Shown here: positions 1-7,899 of the stretch, in pieces | How the letters are laid out: each line of letters opens with the position of its first letter | Numbering within the stretch: the stretch's first letter is position 1 | Virus record (IMG/VR): IMGVR_UViG_3300035430_000166 | Span: 1 to 22,439 of that record | DNA from: a virus | DNA: 22,439 nt | Strand: one strand, 5' to 3' | Notes under the pieces: generated by a model | What the model saw: the letters and a program-made list of their open reading frames with translations, nothing else | Database searches by the model: none | Told to the model about the DNA's origin: nothing | Translations under genes and position numbers: made by a program

Positions 1-3000
1 AGGTTTGCTGTTGGACTGGTTAGTTTTTTAACTGGTATACCAATTTCAGCTGCAATAATTTCAGGAGCTAAGTCACCAAGTTTTTTAAACGTTAGATTTT
101 TAGGATCGATGCCTTTAATCTTCTCTTGTACTTGCTCTTTAATTTTAGCCACTGCATCGTTTGAAATAAGCGAGCTTGGCTTTATTTTTCTAGTAACAGG
201 TTTTTCAGCAACTTCAGTTGTTACCTCTTCTGCCATAACACCTTTAGCTTCTGTAACATCTTCAGTAAACGTTTCACCTAAAACTCTTCTAGAAGCTTCA
301 ATAGCTCTATTGTTTAGTTGAGTATTTATAAAAGCAGCTAGTGGCACACCTGATTCTGGATTATATTCTCTAATTAAATCGAATATACCACGCTTACCTG
401 TTTCAATTTCATCAGTTAATAACTGACGATCAAAGTTAGGAGCGTCTTGCCTTTTATCTACTATTTTTCTTACTATAGGCTTGAATTGTTCTATAATATC
501 AAAAGCTCCAGCTTCACCTTGAGAGTCATATATTTCTTGTACTCTAGTAGACGCTATAGCGCCTGTGTCTTTTTTGCTTTCTTTAGCTACTATGCTTTCA
601 ATCTCTTTAGTGTTATCAACCATTGCTTCGTTAAGAGCTTTCACGGCTTTACCACCTTTTTTCCTACCGTCAATTTTTACATCTCCACTAACCAACTCGC
701 CTTTAGCTCCTTCTTTAGCTATTCTAACTTGATCTTCGGTTAGTTTACCGCCAGATTGTATAGTGTCGTTAAAGTCTTTAATAAAATTAAAAGCATCTAA
801 ACCAGTGTCAAATGTTATACTTAGCTTTTGTTGGTTCGCTGGGTTTTTAAATAAGTTAGAGATTTTATTGCCTATCGACTTCCAAAAACTATCTTGTTTC
901 TTGTTATATACAATGTCTCCATCGGTAAGAGATTCACTTAATAAAGGAATAACTTCTTCCCACGTATTTTCTGCTGAATAATTTTCATCACTTAAGTATT
1001 CGTTGAACCTATTCATGAAAGTAAATCCACCTGTTATATCAGGGTTATTAACTATTTCATTAATCAGTGCTTGGCCAAATTTAATTGCAGCGTCTGGATT
1101 TGTTTGGAACGTTTGAAGGAAGAAATGATGTAAAAGCTCGTGTTGATCCGTGGTATACTTGAAGTCTTCTGCTTGCGCTTGGTCGTTTATTAGTATTACT
1201 TTTTTACCATCTAAAACCAAAGCTTGACCGTAACCAGTAGACTCTAAAACACTACCTCCTTGTTCTTTTATTTCTTTTACTCTTTCATCTATTTTAGCTT
1301 GGTCACTAAAAGTTTCTAGTGTACTTTCTATTTGATCAGATATATTTTTAGCACCCGCTCTTGACTTAGATTCTGCTATTTTAGTTTTATTAATTTCAAC
1401 TATTTGCTCGTCTACTTTTGCTATTTTTTCATTTATAGGTCCATGAAAAGATGAGTCTACGTTTTCTTTTTCTTTTAATAGCTCTGTTTTCTCCATTAAC
1501 AAATCAACTTCCACTCCAGTAACATCACCTGGAGCTTTACTCATAGCTTTAGATACATTGAAAGCAAGTTGCTGCGCTTTTATTATTTGCTGTATTGTTT
1601 CAGGATTGCTACTAGATTTTTTCATTGTATCAAGATACATCATGGTAGAATTTATGTTGTTATGTATCTGATTGTATATTAAGGTTTTTTGATTATTAAA
1701 TGTTTTAACAGCACCAATAGATCCCATACCTCCGCTAAGCATTAGCGTTCCTGCTACTAGCTCTATTTGTGAATTTAAAAACTCAGAAGACTTAGGTAGA
1801 GCTAATCCAAAAGAAGCATCAGTAACTATATTCATAGCCGCGTTTACTTCTTCTTCACCAAGTTCCTTTAATATATTAACTGTAAACTCTTTTCCAGCTG
1901 TTTTAAAACCTTCTTTAGTTGCTATGTTTTTTAATTTACCTGAGAATATGTCTTTTATTTTTTTACCACCAACTCCTCTTAAAAACTGAGCGTCTGGCAT
2001 TATAGTCTGAACTAAACCTTCTGTCAAAGAAACAGCACTAGCGTAAGCAAGCCCACGCCCTCCAAACAATCCTTTAGCTTCAGCTTCTTTAACGTTGTCC
2101 ATTAAAGTTGCTCTAAAAGTGGCGTCCGCCATTAATATACTGTTTTTTAATTTACTAGAAACAGGTGATAAAACTTTAGACTTAGATCCAAGCCCAGTAA
2201 TTGTTTTACCTATTCCTTTTTGAAAAGATGTAACATTACCTTTTCTAACCTCGTTCATTAAATGTAAAGTGAAAGGAAGCATTTGACCGCCAAGTTTTAA
2301 ATAGTTTCTAGCGTCAGCCTCTGTGTTAAAACCACCTTCTTCAGTTGTAATTTTAAACTTTTCGTCTTCAGACTTAGGTACCAAACTATAATCTGTAAAA
2401 TTATACACTGTATCTCTCCAAGCGTCATAAACCGAATAATTTTCTTCGTCTGTAAAAAAATCTCCAAAGCCAGCCATTAAGGCGGCAGGAAAACCAATAG
2501 AAGCTTTTTTAGCTAAACCATATAAGCCACCAACAATTTCTCCACCTACAATATCCATTGTGCCATTCCAAAAACCTTCTCCTGAAAAGCTTTCTCTGTA
2601 AGCTTCAACTTCATCAGATAATTTAAAATTGTTTCCCAAGGTTTCTCTAGAAAAACTCATGTTTAAATCTCCTTCAATACTGCTTTTAGTCGCGGCTATA
2701 TTAGATAACTCTTTCTTATAAAAACTAAGCTTTTCGTTTCTTATTTTAGAAGTTTCTGTGTAAGTTGAAACTAAGGAATTATAGTTTTGTACTTGCTCAG
2801 GAGTGTTTAATCCAGACTCTTTGAGAGCTGTCATTTGAGAATTTATAGTGTCTAAATCAGAATCTAATTGAATAATATCCTCGTCGTATTTTAGTTTAAC
2901 GTTTTCAAATTGAGAACTTAAAAATTTAGACTTTCTTTTTATTACAGGTATTTTAAATTTATTTATTAGATCTTCTTTTTCCTGTAAATTAAAAGTTCCT

Positions 3001-4106
3001 TTAGCTAGTTTTTGTAAAGATCTTTTGTCTAAAGAATTTACTATATTTAACTCTATCTCATCGTTTATTTCTATAGTTTCACTAGGTTCACTGAAGTCTA
3101 CACCAAAAGCTTTTAAAGCGGAGTTTATATAGTTTGTTACGTCTCCAAAACCACCTCCTGTGCTAGCATTATTTCCAGTATCTTTTCTAAGCTCTTCAAG
3201 AGCCTTTGACTGAGTATCTGTTAAACCATCTAACTCTTTAATTAACTCTATTTCTTTAGCGTTATTTTCGTCAAAATTAGCTAGCTCTTTAGCTATAAAT
3301 TGATCTCTAGATGCTTGATCTTCAAAGTTTTTATTAGCAAATCTAGTTGACTTAGATTCTAGGTCAACTCTTTGCTGTTCTATTTCTTTAAGTTTGTTTT
3401 TTTGATCAGTGTAATATGTAAGTTCAGGGCTTTGCTCTATATCTTCTTCTATAACGTCACCAACATATTCCGACATAGGTGGAGCGTAGGTTTGAGTTTC
3501 CCACAAAGCACCTTCTTCTTGGTTCACACCTAAGTCTATAGGTTGATTTCTAGCTTCTTGAAGCTCTTCTTTAGTTATATCGTCTCTATGACCTAACTCT
3601 AATTGAGCTGCTGCTAAGTTTATTTGAGCATCTTGAGATCCATTGTTTTCACTTAGATTTGACCAATTATCGGTTTCTTGCTTTTTAGTATAGTACTTTA
3701 TTTTGTTATCGTCACCAACCTGCCATTTGTAATCGTAGTTGTCAGCAGAATAAGTTTCATTTTCCTTCGCTACACTGTTTAACTTAGCTGTTTGTTCCGT
3801 GTATTGTTTCTGTGATTTTCTAGCTTGATCCATCTCTTGATCAGTCATTCCAGGACCAAAAAATCTAGGTTCTTGAGATGCTAATTTTCCACTTCCAGAA
3901 CTTGAACTCTCGGATGCTACCGGGGTTGTTGCTGCAGTCGCATCCTTTTCCGCAACAACTTCTGTCTTTACTTCTTCAACAGGTGTTTCATTAACATCTA
4001 CCTCAGCAGGTTTTGTTCTACCTTTAAATTCTTGAGCTTTAGCGAATATCTCTTCTTGAGATAATCCAGTGTCTTGTAAAGAAGTTATGTATTCTAGTAA
4101 TGTCAT
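1..4106 (-). CDS. Giant multidomain virion-type protein with HExxH metallopeptidase motif and sigma-70 region 2-like module (3' end outside window)
   Basis: The frame is open from an ATG at 4106-4104 to the left window edge, giving at least 1368 residues with no stop, so the C-terminus is missing. The order seen is: a short helical N-terminus; a low-complexity Pro/Glu/Thr/Ser linker (about 30-75); long charged, probably coiled-coil stretches; a hydrophobic Gly/Ala/Phe-rich stretch (about 515-550) and another (about 757-800) that could touch membranes; a HELLH motif (His989, Glu990, His993) with a likely third zinc ligand in NEYLS (Glu1036); then a sigma-70 region 2-like segment (about 1195-1280) followed by a Lys/Glu-rich region. 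Large proteins at this position in short-tailed phages are often packaged and ejected with the DNA; that role is inferred here. It starts 10 bases after the stop of the preceding gene, with an AT-only leader. Gene and frame are certain; the peptidase is likely; the sigma-like call is plausible but untested. Confidence 0.8.
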   Translation of the reverse strand, partial: MTLLEYITSLQDTGLSQEEIFAKAQEFKGRTKPAEVDVNETPVEEVKTEVVAEKDATAATTPVASESSSSGSGKLASQEPRFFGPGMTDQEMDQARKSQKQYTEQTAKLNSVAKENETYSADNYDYKWQVGDDNKIKYYTKKQETDNWSNLSENNGSQDAQINLAAAQLELGHRDDITKEELQEARNQPIDLGVNQEEGALWETQTYAPPMSEYVGDVIEEDIEQSPELTYYTDQKNKLKEIEQQRVDLESKSTRFANKNFEDQASRDQFIAKELANFDENNAKEIELIKELDGLTDTQSKALEELRKDTGNNASTGGGFGDVTNYINSALKAFGVDFSEPSETIEINDEIELNIVNSLDKRSLQKLAKGTFNLQEKEDLINKFKIPVIKRKSKFLSSQFENVKLKYDEDIIQLDSDLDTINSQMTALKESGLNTPEQVQNYNSLVSTYTETSKIRNEKLSFYKKELSNIAATKSSIEGDLNMSFSRETLGNNFKLSDEVEAYRESFSGEGFWNGTMDIVGGEIVGGLYGLAKKASIGFPAALMAGFGDFFTDEENYSVYDAWRDTVYNFTDYSLVPKSEDEKFKITTEEGGFNTEADARNYLKLGGQMLPFTLHLMNEVRKGNVTSFQKGIGKTITGLGSKSKVLSPVSSKLKNSILMADATFRATLMDNVKEAEAKGLFGGRGLAYASAVSLTEGLVQTIMPDAQFLRGVGGKKIKDIFSGKLKNIATKEGFKTAGKEFTVNILKELGEEEVNAAMNIVTDASFGLALPKSSEFLNSQIELVAGTLMLSGGMGSIGAVKTFNNQKTLIYNQIHNNINSTMMYLDTMKKSSSNPETIQQIIKAQQLAFNVSKAMSKAPGDVTGVEVDLLMEKTELLKEKENVDSSFHGPINEKIAKVDEQIVEINKTKIAESKSRAGAKNISDQIESTLETFSDQAKIDERVKEIKEQGGSVLESTGYGQALVLDGKKVILINDQAQAEDFKYTTDQHELLHHFFLQTFQTNPDAAIKFGQALINEIVNNPDITGGFTFMNRFNEYLSDENYSAENTWEEVIPLLSESLTDGDIVYNKKQDSFWKSIGNKISNLFKNPANQQKLSITFDTGLDAFNFIKDFNDTIQSGGKLTEDQVRIAKEGAKGELVSGDVKIDGRKKGGKAVKALNEAMVDNTKEIESIVAKESKKDTGAIASTRVQEIYDSQGEAGAFDIIEQFKPIVRKIVDKRQDAPNFDRQLLTDEIETGKRGIFDLIREYNPESGVPLAAFINTQLNNRAIEASRRVLGETFTEDVTEAKGVMAEEVTTEVAEKPVTRKIKPSSLISNDAVAKIKEQVQEKIKGIDPKNLTFKKLGDLAPEIIAAEIGIPVKKLTSPTAN

Positions 4107-4116
4107 TTAATTAAAT

Positions 4117-5211
4117 TTATAGGTTATTATCGTCAATAAACTTTTGAGCTTTAGCTCTCTTAGCTTCAGCTAAATCAAACACCGCAGCGTCTGCCTGAAC
4201 CGTAGGAAATTGGTTCGTAGTAAATTGTTTCAGATAATTATTCATAAAGTATTCTTTATATTTCTTTTCAAATAAAACTTTTTTATCTTGCATAAGTGGC
4301 AAGTCTTCTGTGTAGCTCCAAGAACTAGAACCAGCGTTAGCATTCTGAGCCATCTGATCGTCCTCTTCGACACTTGTACCTTTAGATATATAAACGTTCC
4401 AAGCTGCAACAGCATCTTGCTCAGAGCTCAGTAAACCAGCAACCTCGGCGTTTATAAATGGAGTTACTTTCTTTTCGATTTTATCTAAATCGTATTTAAG
4501 TGTATTTCTACCTTTTCCATTTCCGATGTCTATGATCTCGTAATCAGGAGTGCCATCAGGGTTCATAATCACATATTCTTCAGTTATTTTAGCTCCAGCA
4601 GAAAGCTGTCCGTTTTCACCAACCATATCAGATGGGAATATACCTATTTCAGTCAACAACTTTAACATATTTTTGTCTACATCAGGAGTAGAAGCTACAA
4701 GCGAAGTATTTGATTTACTTAAAGAACCTAGCGCTGTATTATTTATAACTAAAGGTTCTTCAAAAGCTGGTCCTGTAAATACTATTTGCTGACCTCCTCC
4801 AGGTAAAATATCTAAGTAGACATCATATCCATCAGACTTAGAAAACCCAGGTTTACCATTTAAAATACTATTAGCTGCTGTATACTTGTAGTTGTTGTTA
4901 GGATCAAAATTTGGCTCATCAGTAACACTTAGTTGTGCTAGAAGAGAAGATAAAAAATCTAATGATAACTGTGGAGCTTGTTGTAAATGCTTTATTTCAG
5001 ATAATTCATAAGCACAAGTTTCGTCTTGACAGTTATTGGAGTCTACAGCTAATTTTAACTTAGCATATATTCTACCCGTATTTCTATAAGCATTGTCTAG
5101 TAGTTGAAAGTTATAATCACTAAAACTAGCAACAAAGTTTTCGTTATAAGCTATAGCATCACTTTCATTAAACTGCTGTAAAAAAAGGTTTTGATTTAAG
5201 TTTTTTTCCAT
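4117..5211 (-). CDS. Unknown phage protein, probable virion component
   Basis: I do not recognise this 364-residue protein. It has no signal peptide or membrane segment. The N-terminal third is helical and rich in Asn, Gln and Leu, with two nearby cysteines (NCQDETC, near residue 60). The middle has beta-like stretches and Gly-rich turns such as DILPGGGQQ, and the C-terminal 60 residues are charged and helical with Lys/Ala repeats (AEAKRAKAQK). It lies between the glycine-zipper internal-virion candidate (5225-5941, 13 bases away) and the giant protein (1-4106), both on the same strand, so it is probably co-transcribed with them and may be a packaged or ejected protein. That role rests only on position. 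Confidence 0.72.
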   Translation of the reverse strand: MEKNLNQNLFLQQFNESDAIAYNENFVASFSDYNFQLLDNAYRNTGRIYAKLKLAVDSNNCQDETCAYELSEIKHLQQAPQLSLDFLSSLLAQLSVTDEPNFDPNNNYKYTAANSILNGKPGFSKSDGYDVYLDILPGGGQQIVFTGPAFEEPLVINNTALGSLSKSNTSLVASTPDVDKNMLKLLTEIGIFPSDMVGENGQLSAGAKITEEYVIMNPDGTPDYEIIDIGNGKGRNTLKYDLDKIEKKVTPFINAEVAGLLSSEQDAVAAWNVYISKGTSVEEDDQMAQNANAGSSSWSYTEDLPLMQDKKVLFEKKYKEYFMNNYLKQFTTNQFPTVQADAAVFDLAEAKRAKAQKFIDDNNL

Positions 5212-5224
5212 TTTGTTTTTTTAA

Positions 5225-5941
5225 TTATCCCATCATTCCACCGCCAATAGACGCTAGAGATCCAAACATACCTGTTATAGCACCTGTTTGATCTGCCTTT
5301 GCCTGTGCTTGATCTTGTCTTGCGCCCATTAATTCCCCATAAGTTCTATCTATAGCGCCTTGCTCTCTAGTTTCTCTAGCTCCAAACTGAAATTGTTTTC
5401 CAGCGGCTTGAGCTGATTGCTCTCTAGCTCCTTCAGACATTTGTATTCCTTGAATTCTTCTAGCTTCTTGTAACTTCTGTTGCTCTAGCTGTGCTTCACC
5501 AGCAGCTCTTTTATCTTCGTTAGATTTTTCTTGCTGTTCTATATTAGCTGCAACACCTTTTTTACTTCTTAAAGCAGCGTTTGCTAAAGCGGTAGCTCCA
5601 CCAGCTCCAGCACCTGTAGCTCTCATAGTGTCTAACGAAGCTGCTAAAGCTAAGTCACTTTCCTCCATTTGTATTTCAGCTGCTTGAGTAGCAACTCCTA
5701 AGTTAGCAAAAGGATTAGACATTTCACTAGACATATCTCTAGCGAAGTGCGCTAAACTTTTAACATCTTCATAAGGATTAATAATTTTTTGCCTATGTGT
5801 TTCTAAATGGTTCAACTTTTTTGTTAAAGCTAATTTTCTAGCTGCCGCAGCTGCCGCTGCTTTTTTAGCTGAGCTAGCTCCAAAAAGTCCACCCGCTATA
5901 GACGCTGCTCCACCTATAACACCTGCAACTACCATGCTCAT
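5225..5941 (-). CDS. Internal virion-like protein with glycine-zipper ends
   Basis: A 238-residue protein. The N-terminus (about residues 4-22) is hydrophobic with Gly/Ala spacing (VAGVIGGAASIAGGLFGASS), followed by an Ala run and basic residues. The middle is a long Gln/Glu/Ala/Arg-rich helical region, likely coiled coil. The last 20 residues are again Gly-rich and hydrophobic (GMFGSLASIGGGMMG). This architecture resembles T7 gp14-type internal virion proteins, which are ejected and help form a channel through the cell envelope; homology is not shown. The start codon overlaps the stop of the cupin gene in an ATGA arrangement, implying coupled translation. A second Met two codons downstream is a possible alternative start. 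Confidence 0.75.
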   Translation of the reverse strand: MSMVVAGVIGGAASIAGGLFGASSAKKAAAAAAARKLALTKKLNHLETHRQKIINPYEDVKSLAHFARDMSSEMSNPFANLGVATQAAEIQMEESDLALAASLDTMRATGAGAGGATALANAALRSKKGVAANIEQQEKSNEDKRAAGEAQLEQQKLQEARRIQGIQMSEGAREQSAQAAGKQFQFGARETREQGAIDRTYGELMGARQDQAQAKADQTGAITGMFGSLASIGGGMMG

Positions 5942-6414
5942 ATTAATATATTTTTACAGTTCATATCTTCGTATTCTTTGTAGCTTACACAAGTAAGCAT
6001 TTTTTCTAGTTTATAAATATCTTTTATATTGTCTGGATTTGGATGTACATTAACAAACACTGAATCTTCTAGCGCTTTTATAACTCTCTTACATCCTGCC
6101 GGTGCGTTTACATAAGTTGGAGCTTTATACTCAAAAGAACCATCTTCTGTTGCTATTATTAAATGACCTTTCATTAAAAACCAGGTGTGTGATCTATTGT
6201 GTATTTTACCTATAACCATACCACCTTTACCCATCTTCATTTCTCTTATATAAACACCGTCTGAAAAAGAGTGTGTTAGAGGAAAAGAATCTGAATTACC
6301 TTTTACTACATTGCTATCGTTACTACTTAATAATTTATTTTCAAGCTCTACTACTTTATTTCTAAAATTTTTTATAGCAACATCCGTCTGTGTTGAAGTC
6401 TTTAAATTACTCAT
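5938..6414 (-). CDS. Cupin-fold small phage protein
   Basis: A 158-residue protein whose residues about 50-127 follow a cupin-like beta-barrel pattern: a motif resembling cupin motif 1 (GKIHNRSHTWFLMKG, with His72 and His76), then PAG at 105-107 as in cupin motif 2, and a late His124 in VNVHPNP. The position three residues after PAG, usually a metal-binding His, is Arg110, so metal binding may be altered or lost. The N-terminal 40 residues are charged and probably helical. The start codon shares one base with the upstream stop (TAATG) and the end overlaps the next gene by four bases, so the gene sits inside the tail and internal-protein operon. It may be a small virion or assembly protein rather than an enzyme; the substrate is unknown. 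Confidence 0.75.
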   Translation of the reverse strand: MSNLKTSTQTDVAIKNFRNKVVELENKLLSSNDSNVVKGNSDSFPLTHSFSDGVYIREMKMGKGGMVIGKIHNRSHTWFLMKGHLIIATEDGSFEYKAPTYVNAPAGCKRVIKALEDSVFVNVHPNPDNIKDIYKLEKMLTCVSYKEYEDMNCKNILI

Positions 6415-7862
6415 TAATATCCGTTTGAAAAGTTGTAGTTAGAAGATACCGCAAAGATTTCTTTATAACCACCTGGGTTTGTAACAGTATCTGTAGACAT
6501 GGTTACGTTTGTGTAAAAGCCTTTTAAACCTGATATTTGATTTCCAAAAACAACTTCGCCATCAAACGGCTCAGATGAATTAACTACGTTTGCTACATAT
6601 TTATTTTCTTTTCTATCAAAACCAGCTCTATTTATAGGAGGTGTTAAAACCGCTGGGTATTCATTTCCAAAGTTGTCATAAGCTCCTTGCTCGTAGCTTA
6701 ATATTTGATTTGATGTATCGTATGCATAGCCAAAGTTTTGAGTATAAAAAGGTATAAAACCTGTTGCATCTGAAACTATAGAGTTAACTTGCCAACCGTT
6801 AGTTCCTTCATAGCTTATAGTATTAAATACTTTTTCGCTACTAACTTGTGGGTTAAATACAAAAGATATAGACGAATTACTTGCTACTCCGTAAAATAAA
6901 TTGTAATCAGTGTTTTGATCGTGGTGTTTGTATATTTTACTACCGTCTACTGTATAGTAGTTATTAGTTAAACTAAATATTTGACTAGGCTTATATGTGT
7001 AAAAACTAACCCAACCTCTAACTCTTTCATCAAAAGTAAGAGTTTTATATGCTAAGTTAGGATTTGAAGGTTGTATAGATAAAACATATTCTTTAGAATA
7101 AATATCCCAACCACCAATTAATTTTCCTCTACCGAAAGAAGGTGAATCTACAGAAGATATAGAATCTCTAAAAAATGCTTTCATTCCAGTTTCTGATATT
7201 TCTACTAGACTTCCATTACCTCCTAGACGTAAAACAACATTGTGATTAGGGTCTACAAAATACTTATGAAATCCATATATAGCAAAACTTTCTGGATGAG
7301 TTCCTATACCGTACTCACCACCATAAGGTTGTATAGTACCAATGACTAAATTAGCGTTAGTTACAGCGCCGCCACCTTCAGCTGAATATATAGCGTCTTT
7401 ATCTATTAAAGCTCTTGATACTTTTCCTTCTTGAAAAACAATAAGATTAGTATCTTCAGCATATAACTTTTGTATAGAACCATTAGCAGGATCTACACTT
7501 TTAGTTATTTCCTCTGCAACACTAAATACATTGGTTTGGTTTATTGAAGTTCTAGAGTTAAATATACCAGAGTATATTAATCCATTAAACTTAATAGAAG
7601 ACTTAGGGGCATCTTCAACTATGTATGCTCTTGCTCCGTAATCTGTCGATGTGTTATTATAACCAGCTCTTATTCTACTTTCTTCAATATACCAGCTTAA
7701 GTCTTCTTGTACAACTTGCTGATTAAAACCACCAATAGCTTGAGGCACTCCAAAAGAACCATTCCAAACATTTGGTGTTCCTAAGAAACCTGGGACTGTG
7801 GATCTTTCTTGGTTTTTAAGCAAAAAGCTATTAAAGTACTTAACTTCTATTGTTGCTGCCAT
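6414..7862 (-). CDS. Beta-rich tail or nozzle-type structural protein
   Basis: A 482-residue protein dominated by beta-strand patterns: alternating hydrophobics, many Tyr, Phe, Asn and Gly, few charged helices and no signal peptide. Segments such as GRGKLIGGWDIYSKEYVLS and TLTFDERVRGWVSFYTY (around residues 245-290) look like successive blades of a propeller, a pattern seen in tail nozzle and stabilisation proteins of short-tailed phages. It follows the 1332-residue nozzle-like protein with a 37-base gap and is read in the same direction, so the two probably assemble in the same tail region. It could instead be a distal tail or fibre-anchor protein. The tail assignment is reasonably sure; the exact part is not. 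Confidence 0.75.
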   Translation of the reverse strand: MAATIEVKYFNSFLLKNQERSTVPGFLGTPNVWNGSFGVPQAIGGFNQQVVQEDLSWYIEESRIRAGYNNTSTDYGARAYIVEDAPKSSIKFNGLIYSGIFNSRTSINQTNVFSVAEEITKSVDPANGSIQKLYAEDTNLIVFQEGKVSRALIDKDAIYSAEGGGAVTNANLVIGTIQPYGGEYGIGTHPESFAIYGFHKYFVDPNHNVVLRLGGNGSLVEISETGMKAFFRDSISSVDSPSFGRGKLIGGWDIYSKEYVLSIQPSNPNLAYKTLTFDERVRGWVSFYTYKPSQIFSLTNNYYTVDGSKIYKHHDQNTDYNLFYGVASNSSISFVFNPQVSSEKVFNTISYEGTNGWQVNSIVSDATGFIPFYTQNFGYAYDTSNQILSYEQGAYDNFGNEYPAVLTPPINRAGFDRKENKYVANVVNSSEPFDGEVVFGNQISGLKGFYTNVTMSTDTVTNPGGYKEIFAVSSNYNFSNGY

Positions 7863-7899
7863 TTCTTATATTATCACTTAATTTATTTATTAATTACGA

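Noticed and set aside
109-981. Three plus-strand open frames (109-321, 447-743, 763-981)
   Set aside because: They lie antisense to the long continuous minus-strand frame at 1-4106, whose protein has coherent motifs; the plus-strand products are low-complexity Ser/Phe/Leu-rich shadows.
2190-2230. GIGKTITGLG in the giant protein as a Walker A P-loop
   Set aside because: Only a partial match, without a strand before it or a Walker B after it; treated as chance.
4550-4792. Plus-strand 80-codon open frame
   Set aside because: Antisense to 4117-5211, with no motif and no gap for its own signals.
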